64,000 nucleotides of DNA, taken from NCBI GenBank assembly GCA_004565275.1, contig SDOX01000019.1, positions 244,340 to 308,339 of the forward strand. Direction: 5' to 3'. Made by a program: the position numbers and the translations under genes. The first letter of the stretch is position 1. Every line of letters starts with the position of its first letter. Below are positions 10,661-21,936 of this stretch, one piece after another. Under the pieces are notes generated by a model. It was not told the DNA's origin. It saw only the letters and a list, made by a program, of their open reading frames with translations, and searched no databases. This DNA comes from Nannochloropsis salina CCMP1776 (Eukaryota > Sar > Eustigmatophyceae > Eustigmatales > Monodopsidaceae).

Positions 10661-12721
10661 TCAAACCAAAGCCGCTGACTGTGGTGACGCTTCGGCGGAG
10701 GAGTACGGAGAGGGCATTGGGGGGGGAGAAAGTATTTGTGTCGCCACTGGGATACTTTCATCCCTTCCCCCTAGTCCTGGTCGACCTAAACCACCCAATC
10801 CAATTCCAAGTTCCATCCTAACCCGATGAGCATATTGCATTTTCAAATAAAGTGAGCTTGACGAGTCTTCCCCGGCTGCCTTCCATGCTTTCCATAAGGC
10901 CTTGCGGACTTGATTACGCTGACTTATTCCTCGATTCCACACGGCAATCGTTGCCAGCCTTATTAGCGGAAGGGATACATACAACACTGCGTACCATAGC
11001 AAGATCCGCCCGACTGCATACAATGCCGTGGATCCAGGCTCTGGGAAGAGAACCCACTGGTTACTCACCCAAACAGCCCCTACCAAATTGATGAAGCCTA
11101 GTGCACCGGCGCACTGGAGCAGATGGAGGGGTGCCCGGGAGAAGACGTACCGACCTTCCTCCAAATAGCCTTCGCCGTCCCACCAAGATGACGACGAGGA
11201 CCCTGTGGACCGAGAGCACCCGTCGTCCTCGTCCTCGCTGAGAGGCTCCAGAACGCCCGCCTCCGCAGCATCTGTGGTCATGCCCACCCGGGTCATCTCC
11301 ACCACCGCCTGGCCCCCCTTCCCCCCTCCCTCTGGCGCGAGCAACGCCCGTGCCTCCATCTCGCCTTTGCCACCCTCCTCGACATCCTCCCTCAATGCCG
11401 TCGAGGAGAGCAGGGTGCTGTGCCGACCCTTGTCCCGCATGCCAGCAAAGTCGTAGATGTAGCCGCAGTCCCTCCGCGTCTCGCCGTCGATGCACCGGAC
11501 CGGCTGCCCCCCAAACCGCGCGCAGACAGGGAACATGCTGCGATCCAGCCCATGGGGGTCCACGCCACTCAACCACAGTGCGATCTCCTCCGGGAGGACG
11601 ATGCCGCCGCGTTCGTGGATGAGTTTTGCCAGGGTTTGCCACTGCCGGCTTTGGCTGGGGCCCGGGGGCCCGTCGCCAAAGAGCAAAGAGAAGACCGACT
11701 CCACAAAGGTCATGTCCACGTCCACGTCCTGCCCGTCTCCCTCCCCACCGCCTTCTGTCCCCTCAAGTGGCGCGCGAGGAAGACGATGCAAGGAGGCAGA
11801 AGATGCTGTCCGTCGGCGGCTCCCGGGGGAGGGGTCCCCGCCCTCCCCCGCCTCCCGCGCCCGCCCTCCTTCCTCGTCCATCGCCCCCAAGACCCGACGT
11901 CGCCGCGCTTGCTGCTCTCTCCAACGCCGAGCCTGCACCTGCGGATCCCTTCCAAACAAAAAAGGGTTGTAATTCCACCACCACCACATATAGTACATGT
12001 CTCGCCAATCCCCGCCACCCATCCCCCTTCCGCCCAGATAGTGACGTCGGGGTCGGTGCATGACTCGGAGCATGTCTAGCTGTCCATGACGGTGCTCACC
12101 GCCCCCACTACGGGCAACAACGACGACGATGACAATCACCACAATTAGCAGGGAGAGCATCAGCAGGATACCGAAAGAGATTCGCACGACCTTGAAAGCG
12201 ACGTGTAGAACCCTCACACCAGCCTCCCTGAGGCGCATCAACACAAAGCGCCGTCGCAGCAACGAACGAAGCCCGGATGGATAGACGTAGCGGACATTGT
12301 CGGTGCAAAATACGTTTGCGACATATTCTACGTCCCTGCGCTGTAGGTGCTGGGCATTTGTCTGTTTGTCACCACTGTTTTTGACGTCGAAAACGTCATC
12401 ATTGGCAGATGGGGATGCGAGAACCTCGAAAAAGCCATTTGACAAGCGAAGGAAGGCCGCCATCTCAGCCTCTACCAGGTCTTGTGGTAGTCCACATCGA
12501 GCGACCACATCATGAACGGAGCAAGTGTGTCCCAAGTACTCGATCGCTTGCAACACACCCTCATTGGGGACGCCGTCCTGATCGAGTCGGTGGGAGTCAG
12601 TGGCAGCGGTACCACCGGCTGCAGACGACGACGTGGGCTTTCGACCCCCGCGTGAAAGAACAACTGTCATTGGACCTGTGATTGTGCGTGCATCAAAGAA
12701 TGAGCAGAATGAAAATGCCAT
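10661..12721 (-). CDS. At5g03900-like plastid membrane protein of unknown function
   Basis: 686 residues from the first ATG in frame (12721). It resembles the plant chloroplast protein At5g03900, annotated in places as Fe-S-cluster related but without proven function. Shared landmarks: a helical N-terminal module (about 55-103), one strong membrane helix (about 181-203, ISFGILLMLSLLIVVIV), the conserved FGDG block at 349-352 followed by an ERGGIVLPEEIALWL segment (~371-385), a GQP-containing strand region, and a C-terminal part with two hydrophobic segments before a basic helix. Gly/Arg- and acid-rich inserts separate the blocks. The frame is open upstream of the ATG to a pyrimidine-rich acceptor-like site (ends near 12752), so a leader exon carrying the plastid signal may be missing. 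Topology and location are inferred from the plant relative. Confidence 0.65.
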   Translation of the reverse strand: MAFSFCSFFDARTITGPMTVVLSRGGRKPTSSSAAGGTAATDSHRLDQDGVPNEGVLQAIEYLGHTCSVHDVVARCGLPQDLVEAEMAAFLRLSNGFFEVLASPSANDDVFDVKNSGDKQTNAQHLQRRDVEYVANVFCTDNVRYVYPSGLRSLLRRRFVLMRLREAGVRVLHVAFKVVRISFGILLMLSLLIVVIVIVVVVARSGGGEHRHGQLDMLRVMHRPRRHYLGGRGMGGGDWRDMYYMWWWWNYNPFLFGRDPQVQARRWREQQARRRRVLGAMDEEGGRAREAGEGGDPSPGSRRRTASSASLHRLPRAPLEGTEGGGEGDGQDVDVDMTFVESVFSLLFGDGPPGPSQSRQWQTLAKLIHERGGIVLPEEIALWLSGVDPHGLDRSMFPVCARFGGQPVRCIDGETRRDCGYIYDFAGMRDKGRHSTLLSSTALREDVEEGGKGEMEARALLAPEGGGKGGQAVVEMTRVGMTTDAAEAGVLEPLSEDEDDGCSRSTGSSSSSWWDGEGYLEEGRYVFSRAPLHLLQCAGALGFINLVGAVWVSNQWVLFPEPGSTALYAVGRILLWYAVLYVSLPLIRLATIAVWNRGISQRNQVRKALWKAWKAAGEDSSSSLYLKMQYAHRVRMELGIGLGGLGRPGLGGRDESIPVATQILSPPPMPSPYSSAEASPQSAALV

Positions 12722-13697
12722 GTCGGCCCATGGCAGACGCACGCCCTGTGTATGACAGAAAAGACAGCGGTCCCATGGCAAGACCAGACCCCGCTAGAAA
12801 GGACGGACGAGCAATTCTTGATCGCACCGTGCAAATTGCAAGTTACTCAGCGGATGACTTGGCAAAAAGAAAGTCAACTTTTATTAAGCACCTTGAGGTA
12901 GTCAATCGGAGTGGATGACCACAATTTGATCGGGTTAACTTCCAGAGATAATTATCCTCAATTTGGGAGCATAAAAGCTCAATTGGCCAATGTATACGTG
13001 TGGCAAGCCACAGTCCGGGCACACAGGACAGTGCGGATAAAGTTGGTGTCGGATTTTTATTGTTCTTTTTTGAGTTAATGGTGTGAAGAAATGGAATTTG
13101 GGGGAAACGGAGCAAGCTTGGGTCGTAAGTGCAAAAGACAAACTGCTCCGAAGGCGTTGTTGCGGAGACTGTATATCAGCTTTTTAAACCCCCCCTGTCG
13201 TCTCGTTTTTTTCTCGCACTCTTATCAGCAAGTGATACCAATTTCTGAATTTCTCTGATCCCCGTACTTTCCTACGATAAAAAGTCGGAGGCCCTTCTCC
13301 TCTTTCCCAAGATTTCATAAGGTCACTGACACATTATCCCATGGACTTCACCTCTTCTATCCAAATATCATGATCTTCAGCAATCACGTATATATACCCA
13401 TGGTCCTCACAATCCCTATTACTCGCATCATGTACAATCAGAATGTCCACTGCATTATTTATTGAGACTTACCAAGTCCCTATAAGCCCCTATGATCGAC
13501 AACAAGCCTATCAAGTCTGAGATCACACGAAAATATCTGAATCCCTGTAGTTCCCTGTGGTTCTATGTATGACGCTCACGTGTATAATCCCATGCATTTT
13601 GCCCCACCCCTATAAATATCTATTATTTCTAGCAAGGTTTTCAGTACACACATTAACCATACCACAGGACGTCAAAGCCTTCAAGACAGCCGTCACC
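12722..13697. other. intergenic upstream of the At5g03900-like gene
   Basis: Holds the promoter, and possibly an unlocated first exon, of the At5g03900-like gene, plus the 3' end of the minus-strand dehydrogenase. The part at 13140-13680 is AT-rich with many short CCCTAT/CCCTGT-like words. No gene was recognised. Confidence 0.4.
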
Positions 13698-14970
13698 TCA
13701 CGCCTCCTGGATGGTATCAGTCGTTGACATGCCTACAGGTGCTTTACCCTGGTCCCAACTGGCCCCACGAACCACTCGCATACCACTCGTTGTCGACGCA
13801 TAATACGCGCAGATCTCCCCCACCCGCAAGGGGAAGATTTGCAGGAAAGGGAAGAGGCCCTTGGCGTCGATACCTACGCGGTACTGGACCTTGGGTCGGG
13901 TCGAGGTGATCGCGTGGACGTAGGCTCGAATGACATTTTTCGGATCCAATGCTTGAGTCTCAGTGAAGCGTGTCGTGGCCTCTGCAGTCGCACCTAAATA
14001 TTCTTCTCCGTATTCCTCCTGGATCTCCCGAGGTGCTTTCTCAAAAGTGGCTTTCAATGCACCGGCGGCGTTGTGGTTGATTTCTGTCCGATGGAAGCCA
14101 GGGTTAATCGTTGAGACTGTGATACCCCAGGTGCGAAGTTCTTGCCGTAGTGCCGATGCGAAGAGCTCAAGCGCGTGTTTCGAGGAAGAGTACGCACAGG
14201 TTACTGGGTACCCACAGGCCACGCCTGCGGCAGAGGACATCATGATGATGCGGCCTTTGCTCTTTTTCAAAGAGGGTAGGAAAGCCTTGGTGACCGAGAC
14301 AACTGAGAAATAGTTCACTTCCATGCAAAAGCGGAAATCGGACATGTTGAGCCAATCGATCAGACCTGCCCGCGAGACTCCGGCATTGTTGACCAAAGCA
14401 AAGATTCCTTGGGGATGTGCAGCACTTATCCGCGCCGCCACACTGTTCACTTGATCCTCTTTCGTTACATCCAGAATGATCGTCTGAAGGGCGTCACACT
14501 GTGAAGTATGAAGGATTCCGAAATGTTAATTGTTGAGCTGATTTTGTCGTTGAAAGAAGAAGACGCCAAATCGACATATAAGAGAAAGGACAGGTCCCTC
14601 GTTGATGCTTGGATTCAGAGAGGTATCTAGGGCACATATATAGAAATCACACACTTCTCACCTCCTTCTTCAGCTCGTCGGCGGATCTCTGAGTAAGGCA
14701 GGTGGCATATACTTTGAATCCCTTCTTCCCGAGATCCAAGGCTAGAGACTTGCCAAACCCCGTGTCACAACCCGTGATCACAACGACTTTGTCTTCACTA
14801 GGTTCAACGTAGAAGATAGAGAAAAAAAAACCTGTGGTGGCGTCGTGTAGAAAAATCAGGGCGCCCAACAGAGGCCCCCAGAACCAGGCCCAGAAGAAAA
14901 AATTGTAGTAGCACATGTCTTCAAAAACGGGAATGTGAGCGACATTGTTCGCCCAGTTGATCAGCCCCAT
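13698..14970 (-). CDS. membrane-anchored short-chain dehydrogenase, two exons
   Basis: A 369-residue NAD(P)-dependent SDR, closest in feel to the SDR9C retinol/hydroxysteroid dehydrogenase group. Exon 1 (14662-14970) codes residues 1-103: a hydrophobic anchor (about 22-53) and the cofactor motif TGCDTGFG (66-73). Exon 2 (13698-14498) holds NNAG (140-143), the catalytic Ser of MSS (191/192), Tyr206 and Lys210 (YSSSK). The intron is 14499-14661 (163 bp, GTGAGA donor, TTCACAG acceptor, phase 0). The joint aligns without gap to the intronless paralogue at 15698-16792, in the order KKE|CDAL versus KAECSTL. The ATG at 14970 is clear. The anchor suggests an ER-type membrane location. The substrate is unknown. 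Confidence 0.85.
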
Positions 14971-15697
14971 TCTTATGTGGTCCCTATGTGTTGTGACGTG
15001 TAGAAGCTTTAATGAGCCCTGGGAATTCAGGACGCGCGAGCCGTGCGGGGTGTATTCGAAGCCCCCGACCCACGTGCTCCGGAGAGGAACGAGAAAAATT
15101 CAGGTACTTTATTACGGCCTCAGCACAAAAAAAAGGGATGATAACCGTGGTAAGCTTTATGCGTCAAGATCGTATATGGAAGGCAATTCAAATTTACAAG
15201 GGAGTCCGGTGAGAGAAAGGCGTTGGTGCAATATTCGTGCTTTTGCCTCCTTACATTTGCCTCCTTACAATGCGCAACGGATTATCGTTTACCGTTTGCA
15301 ACGCCCACATTTGTCCTGGCCGATATCTCCGATTATCCCTTGTATTTTCCCCCCTCTTCGAATGTATTGCACATGTACACATCTCCTCAACGTTTTTTAT
15401 TTCAAAGCCTTGCGCAAGGAGTAATTGTCGTTACGTTGGTTGACAGGATCATGAGTTTGGAATTCGAATATGGGCCACCAACCCGGATTGAGGGGCCAGA
15501 CTCCGCCCCGACCGCGTAGCCAAAGAGTGAGACAAGCTTTGCATTTCTAATGGTACTGATTTCTCTGAATTGATATCATACGTCTTGACACAGATAGTCG
15601 TCTTAGGGAATCGGGTCTAGGAGCCTATTTCTTAAGCACGCGCGCTTGGTTACATTGCTGAGGACTATCTATTCCTCCTTATTTTCCCAGTGAAGCC
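14971..15697. promoter_or_regulatory. divergent promoter region of the dehydrogenase pair
   Basis: A 727 bp spacer between two outward-facing paralogues, so both promoters are here. It contains a perfect 14 bp tandem duplication (15242-15255 and 15256-15269, unit TTTGCCTCCTTACA). A CAG just before the plus-strand start (15688-15690) could be a 5' UTR splice acceptor. No coding frame in it is convincing. Confidence 0.5.
15242..15269. repeat. 14 bp perfect tandem duplication
   Basis: Two adjacent copies of TTTGCCTCCTTACA in the spacer between the two dehydrogenases. It may be a recent slippage product or a duplicated regulatory word. Confidence 0.8.
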
Positions 15698-16792
15698 ATG
15701 GGCGGCTGCTTGGAATTCTGGAACAATCTCTGTCATATCGACTTATTGGAAGAATGGATTTGGTACAGCTACTTTACAGGTGCTTGGCTTTTGGGTCCCT
15801 TTATGGCCTTCCTCATTGTTGTGTACGATTTCTGCTCGGGGTTTGCCTTTCCTTTGTGGCACGTTGAGCCCTCTAGGGACAAAGCAATTTTCATAACGGG
15901 CTGCGATACTGGCTTCGGTAGATCACTGGCCGTACGTCTCGCTCAAAAAGGTTTCAGAGTCTACGCTGCCTGCTTGACTGCGAACGGAGTAGAGGAGGTC
16001 AAGGCGGAATGTAGCACGTTGGAGACAATGATGCTTGACGTGACAAACGAAAATCAAGTACAGGAGGCGGTCGCGCGCGTGGATGCCGAAAATCCTGAGG
16101 GTCTTTACGCACTTGTCAACAATGCGGGTGTCGCCAAGTCGGGGCTCATCGATTGGTTTGGATTGTCTGATTTTCGCTTTTGCATGGAAGTCAATTTTTT
16201 TGGAGTCGTCTCTGTGACTAAGGCCTTCCTTCCACTGATTAAACGGTGCAAAGGACGCATAGTTGTCGTTTCTTCCGTTGCTGGGGTCTCATGCGGGTAC
16301 CCTTTGAGCGCCCCTTACAGTGCCTCGAAGCATGCGGTCGAGCTCTTCGCCTCCTCTCTGCGCCAAGAACTCCGCGCGTGGGGGATTAAAGTCTCCACCA
16401 TCAATCCCGGCTTTCACCGCACAGAGATGAACAAGGTGGCGGTCAAGGGCCTGGAGACCTGCTGGTCCAAGGTCGATCCTGTCATCCAGGCACAATATGG
16501 TCAGTCCTACTTTGAAGGGTGTAGAGACTTTGTGAAGACGCACACGGAGGACGTGGTTTTTGACCCCATTAACGTCGTGCGGGCCATGGAGCACGCAGTC
16601 ACATGTACTCGGCCTCGCATTCAGTACCGTGTGGGCCTCGATGCCAAGTATGGCTTGGTCTGGACACAGATATTCCCATTGCGGGTGGGCGAGAAATTAA
16701 TTTACGCCTTGACAACCAACAAGAAGATGAGGTCTATCGTGGGTCTCCCTGCAGCCCCGAGAGCCGAAGACGCCCAGGCCGACGCCCCTTGA
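15698..16792 (+). CDS. membrane-anchored short-chain dehydrogenase, intronless paralogue
   Basis: A 364-residue SDR with the same plan as the minus-strand neighbour. There is a hydrophobic N-terminal anchor (about 21-52), then TGCDTGFG (67-74), NNAG (141-144), Ser192/193, Tyr207 and Lys211 (YSASK). The cofactor-end motif NPGFHRTEM follows. All SDR catalytic residues are present, so it should be active on an alcohol/ketone pair, perhaps a steroid, retinoid or related lipid. It is head-to-head with its paralogue, showing an inverted duplication. Unlike that copy it has no intron. The ATG at 15698 gives an N-terminus that aligns with the paralogue. Confidence 0.87.
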   Translation: MGGCLEFWNNLCHIDLLEEWIWYSYFTGAWLLGPFMAFLIVVYDFCSGFAFPLWHVEPSRDKAIFITGCDTGFGRSLAVRLAQKGFRVYAACLTANGVEEVKAECSTLETMMLDVTNENQVQEAVARVDAENPEGLYALVNNAGVAKSGLIDWFGLSDFRFCMEVNFFGVVSVTKAFLPLIKRCKGRIVVVSSVAGVSCGYPLSAPYSASKHAVELFASSLRQELRAWGIKVSTINPGFHRTEMNKVAVKGLETCWSKVDPVIQAQYGQSYFEGCRDFVKTHTEDVVFDPINVVRAMEHAVTCTRPRIQYRVGLDAKYGLVWTQIFPLRVGEKLIYALTTNKKMRSIVGLPAAPRAEDAQADAP

Positions 16793-17216
16793 TAACGGAA
16801 ATATATGGGGATCATCGAGGGAAAATTAAGGTTTATCATGTACTTTTGGGGGGGAAAGTCGCGAGAAATATGTGCGTAAGGGAAAAATAAAAGAGCACCT
16901 ATGGACTACAAGGGGTAGCTATTGTTCATGTCACGCCAAATATGGGATGTATGACTTTTCGTCACGCTTTTCCTTCCCACTCGTAATCATGCGTCCTATG
17001 ACATAATATCTACGTTGCGTAGTCCTGGATTTGGCTCTTTTTTCTTTTGTGTATGTTGGTGACGAGACCCATTCTTTTTACGCTCCCGGCGAAAGGGAGA
17101 AGCCCGCCACGCAACCGCTGCCCCCGGCCTGCGATGGACGCAGATTGCCTTCCCGTGGTCTTCATCACCACTCCATCACTTTTTTAAGAATACGCTATAA
17201 ATCCTATCTCTACAGG
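16793..17216. other. intergenic between dehydrogenase and NF-YA genes
   Basis: Holds the 3' end of the dehydrogenase gene and the NF-YA promoter. The frame of NF-YA stays open back to 17031, but a CTCTACAG acceptor-like site sits directly before the preferred NF-YA ATG and a GTATGT donor-like site lies at 17050, so a 5' UTR intron is possible. Confidence 0.4.
16886..16891 (+). terminator. possible AATAAA polyadenylation signal
   Basis: AATAAA lies 94 bp after the stop of the plus-strand dehydrogenase gene. The distance suits a poly(A) signal; there is no transcript support. Confidence 0.3.
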
Positions 17217-18080
17217 ATGGATGGAGCTGAGACGGGAAGCGGTGGCGACTCGGACTCAGGAGGAGGACACGAGAAGATTGCCCCCCCTTGTAGCTCAGCG
17301 GAGACGTCACTTTCCGTGGAAGTGACCGCTACTTCTTACCAGGGCACAACTTTCAATCAAATGCACTCGCACGGAGCTCCAGCGTCGGCAATGGTTGGAA
17401 CACACGATGGCGGGGGCAACCTTTGTCCTTTTCCGTTTCAACCGCCGCCACACCAGCAGCATAATCTACAATACCAACAACCACAGGAGCACCAAATGCA
17501 GCAAACGTATTATGGTCAAATGAATGGTGGTGGGAACAATCTTTACGATTACTCGCCACAGATGGAAGGTTTCGAGCCCTTGGGTGCTGCCCAAGAAGCG
17601 GCAGGCTCAGACCTGGGACCTCAACCAATATTCGTGAACCCCAAGCAATACGAACGCATCATGAAACGTCGCGAGGCGCGGGCCCGCTTGGAAAACCATC
17701 GAAAAATCGCAGCCGAGCGGAAGCCATTTTTGCATAAATCCAGGCACTTGCACGCTGTCAAAAGGCCGCGTGGACCCGGGGGTCGTTTTTTGACCAAGGA
17801 GGAACGAATCGCATGGGATGAGGAGCAGGCTCAGTTGGAAGGGACCTCCACGATGGGAGCTGTCCATGTTTCTAATAAGGTCGCGGCAAAGACCTTGTAT
17901 TCGTCTGCGCAAGCCTCTATAGCTGCTGGGCCTCCATTGGCTTCGCACCAGGGGTCCAGACACGCGTCCCCGCCTTTCCCTTCTCCGCTCTCTTCCTCCT
18001 CCTGCCTTCCTCCCTCCGCCTCCACACCTGTAGCTTCCTCCGACCCTTCTTCTAATTCCTCATCCTCGCCTATCATCTAG
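17217..18080 (+). CDS. NF-YA / HAP2 subunit of the CCAAT-binding factor
   Basis: A 287-residue protein with the signature NF-YA core at about 136-196. A subunit-association helix ([19 protein letters not shown]) is followed by a linker and the DNA-contact segment with [17 protein letters not shown]. In the family this subunit joins an NF-YB/NF-YC histone-fold dimer and reads CCAAT boxes in the nucleus. The N-terminal region is Gln/His/Asn-rich, as in activation domains. The tail is Ser/Pro-rich. I chose the ATG at 17217 over the earlier frame start at 17031, because the upstream 62 residues look non-conserved and an acceptor-like CTACAG abuts the ATG. It is convergent with DIM1. Confidence 0.9.
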   Translation: MDGAETGSGGDSDSGGGHEKIAPPCSSAETSLSVEVTATSYQGTTFNQMHSHGAPASAMVGTHDGGGNLCPFPFQPPPHQQHNLQYQQPQEHQMQQTYYGQMNGGGNNLYDYSPQMEGFEPLGAAQEAAGSDLGPQPIFVNPKQYERIMKRREARARLENHRKIAAERKPFLHKSRHLHAVKRPRGPGGRFLTKEERIAWDEEQAQLEGTSTMGAVHVSNKVAAKTLYSSAQASIAAGPPLASHQGSRHASPPFPSPLSSSSCLPPSASTPVASSDPSSNSSSSPII

Positions 18081-18445
18081 ATAGCTGCGCTTCCTCATGC
18101 GAAATGCCTCACTCGGAGGGCCAGAGCCCTAGCGTGCACGAGTAGCATGTCGGATGATGACAGTCTCCCGGTACATAGTAATGCATATAGGCCGAACGTG
18201 GTAAGAAGCTCTCCTGTGCGAGCGGCAGAGGGTGTGTACAAGACGCATGTTCATGGAGGCAAGGAGAGAGCGGCAATCGTGACATGCTGCGCCCCCTGTA
18301 CGCCCCCTGTACGTGTGAACAAGGAAGCATCCCTTAGGGGTGAACATGCGTCCAATACGACAATCAGAGACAATCTTTTCATTCTTTTCATTCCTTTCAG
18401 TGGAGCTCAAATGATCATGTACACACCCCACGTATTCACAACCCC
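18081..18445. other. convergent intergenic region, NF-YA and DIM1
   Basis: 3' flanks of two converging genes. It holds a small tandem duplication near 18290-18312 (CGCCCCCTGTA twice) and no recognisable gene. Confidence 0.4.
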
Positions 18446-19534
<1,089 letters not shown>

Positions 19535-19719
19535 TTTTGTGTTTCAACGATCTGACAGTAATTTGCTGTAGGATACCTGTGCTTGTGATAGTAGAGGGAT
19601 ATTTTTTTTGGGAAAGTGTGTTCAAAATGCCTGAGGCTAAGCAGACGCAGCCGACACGGCTATGCTCGCCATCGCCACCAAATCAAGAGGAGAAACCTCC
19701 CCTTGATTTCCAGTCTATT

Positions 19720-21936
19720 TTACGTTCCGATTTCTATTTCATTTTGAGGCCAAATACTGGCTAACTCCGTGTCATAGCCTCCTTCTTCCCTCAACGTTTT
19801 GATGAATGAATCTAAATTTTTCAAGGTGTGCCTTGGGCACTTTTCTCTGAGGACATTAGCCACATCTCTGCATAAGGATGACACGATGTGGTCGGCCTCC
19901 GTCTGCTTTTCCCCTCGGCGCACAAGAAGGAGATACAAACGCAATACTTGTGCCAATGTTTCAAACGCATGCTGATGAATCATAACATGGCATTGCGCGA
20001 GGACAAGAAGGATTGTGCGTAAAGCCGCAACGCGGACGGCAGCATCGCCTTCTTCCAGGGGGACAAACATCAAGGCCTGGGTCAAGGCGCGCAAGTAACG
20101 GACTAAATGATAATCTTGACTGTACAAAGGCACCAAACGGTGCAATCCTTCAAGCAAGGCAAAAGTTATGCGAGGATTCTTGCTGGGCGACGCACGGGTC
20201 AACGCCGCAAGAAGGTCTTGAAGGATGGCATCTCGGAAGTCACCATCCGCGTCCCTCTGGTCCCGGGTAGGGTCACGTCTCTCCCCACGCGTCGCAGACG
20301 GCAGATTCAGACGCAGCAATTCAGTCGTGCAAAAGAGGAGGAGGCGCAGGACGACGCATCGCTTGACCAAGACCTTGAGTCCCCGTCGGAACACTTGGAC
20401 CTGGATCGGCAGGAAGCTTGAAAGCGCCGGCCCCCTGCTTTTGTGCGCCGCGAAACACCAAGTCACGTAGCCGAGCACCTGGAGCTCCTCCTGTTCATAT
20501 TCCTCCATGAGGGCAAAGCAAAGCGGAAGCAAATGCCCGAGGACGTCGGCGTTCACCTCATCAGCCCCTAAGCCCGATCGCACCAAGGCGAGGCCGGCGC
20601 GCCCCAGCCGAGGGCCCGCGGCTTTCTGCTCGTGCGTCGCCCGAGCCTTCGACCACGCCGTACGCATGCGTTCAAGGAGTTGAGCCAGCAAGGGTGCAGG
20701 GCGGAGTGGGGAAGCCGTAAGGGTCTTCGGAATAGGGGAAGACAGAGGCACCTCGGCAGCTCCCGCAATCCGGAGGCGCCTGCCACCCTTCTCTTCCTGA
20801 GCTCCTTGGGGATCGGGGATACTCTGCACTTGAACGCGGCAGGCCCAATGAAATTGGGCCCACATATCGCGGGCGAGCTGCGCGAGCGGGTCGTTGTCCG
20901 TGCCTGTGAGGGGCTTGATCCATTTGGTGCATCCACCGGGGGGGGGGAGAAGCTCGGGCGTCATCCTCCATCCTTGTAATCCACAGCCCAATGACGGCCT
21001 GGCAGTCAGCTCTATTAATGTTGCATCAACTTCCCAGCTAGGCTCGAGCAGAGAAAGCGCTGCCAGTACACAGTCCAAGGAGGAGGGGGAGGAGACGGCC
21101 AAGCGCTGGAGAGAGAGCGCGCAGCAATGGAGGGAAAGAAGGCCTGGGGTCCTGGCCACGAGCACGAGGGCGGCGCGACAGCGGTCTTCCCAAACCCTTG
21201 TCTCTTCCGGCTGTAAGCCTGGGCCTTCGTTGTCGAAGTGTTTGAAATGGTTTTGACGGGGGGTGGCGTCATGGCCATTGAAGGCGGCCACTCGGTCCTC
21301 CACTTCCATCCCCAAGGCCAACAATAAAGCCCCCCCGTCACCTTCCAGTTCTAAAGAAGACACACTGTCCCCACTCGTTACCACGGTGTACGCCGCCTTT
21401 CTCAAGGGCGACAAAATTTGTCTTTCTAGTAGGTCCGGTGCTGCGCTTGTTCCCCCATGGCCCACTATGGCGAGACGGGCTTTCTTGTCGATGCACAGAC
21501 GCCAACCCAATCGCTTGCGCAATGAAGACAACAATGTTTCTCCCATCTCTTGAAGCGCGTACACAACACCCCGTCGCGCGTTTTTTGGAGCGTCCACTGA
21601 GGACGGGTGAGGCGCGGGAGGTTCAGCAGTCGCTTGTTCCAAGCACGCCCGTGCTTGCTCCCACGCCCCTGTCTCCACATGCTTCGCGTATCCCATAACC
21701 AGCGCCGCAAGGTCCTCGTCGTACTTTGGTTCTCTTATCTTGGGCTCCTTTTTGATTTCTTCATCCTTCTGTTCTTCCATGCCCCGCCAATTTTCTTCCA
21801 TGTCCCTCGCCCCCATTTCCCCTTCCGGTGCTGGGAAAGACTCTGGAGGCAGCCAGGCCTCCTTTTCCTTGCCTTCCCAATGCCTGATGCGACGTGGACC
21901 GCTCCGTATCTCTCTAAGAAGCATCCCGTCTGCCAT
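19720..21936 (-). CDS. helical-repeat protein, possibly TTI2-like
   Basis: A 738-residue intronless protein. The first 70 residues are charged and probably disordered. The rest is helix-rich, with amphipathic Leu/Ala repeats from about 250 onward typical of HEAT/ARM folds. The last 200 residues, with a VRVAALRTILLVL-type helix and a following LRLYLLLVRRG helix, recall the C-terminal half of TELO2-interacting protein 2 (TTT complex, PIKK maturation). That likeness is by eye and weak, and no catalytic motif is seen. It lies about 186 bp upstream of the proposed DIM1 start, in the same direction, and head-to-head with pyruvate carboxylase. If it is not TTI2, it is an unassigned scaffold-type protein. 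Confidence 0.5.
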   Translation of the reverse strand: MADGMLLREIRSGPRRIRHWEGKEKEAWLPPESFPAPEGEMGARDMEENWRGMEEQKDEEIKKEPKIREPKYDEDLAALVMGYAKHVETGAWEQARACLEQATAEPPAPHPSSVDAPKNARRGVVYALQEMGETLLSSLRKRLGWRLCIDKKARLAIVGHGGTSAAPDLLERQILSPLRKAAYTVVTSGDSVSSLELEGDGGALLLALGMEVEDRVAAFNGHDATPRQNHFKHFDNEGPGLQPEETRVWEDRCRAALVLVARTPGLLSLHCCALSLQRLAVSSPSSLDCVLAALSLLEPSWEVDATLIELTARPSLGCGLQGWRMTPELLPPPGGCTKWIKPLTGTDNDPLAQLARDMWAQFHWACRVQVQSIPDPQGAQEEKGGRRLRIAGAAEVPLSSPIPKTLTASPLRPAPLLAQLLERMRTAWSKARATHEQKAAGPRLGRAGLALVRSGLGADEVNADVLGHLLPLCFALMEEYEQEELQVLGYVTWCFAAHKSRGPALSSFLPIQVQVFRRGLKVLVKRCVVLRLLLFCTTELLRLNLPSATRGERRDPTRDQRDADGDFRDAILQDLLAALTRASPSKNPRITFALLEGLHRLVPLYSQDYHLVRYLRALTQALMFVPLEEGDAAVRVAALRTILLVLAQCHVMIHQHAFETLAQVLRLYLLLVRRGEKQTEADHIVSSLCRDVANVLREKCPRHTLKNLDSFIKTLREEGGYDTELASIWPQNEIEIGT

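Noticed and set aside
17031-17216. 62-codon N-terminal extension of NF-YA
   Set aside because: Non-conserved sequence, and a splice-acceptor-like CTACAG sits just before a better ATG.
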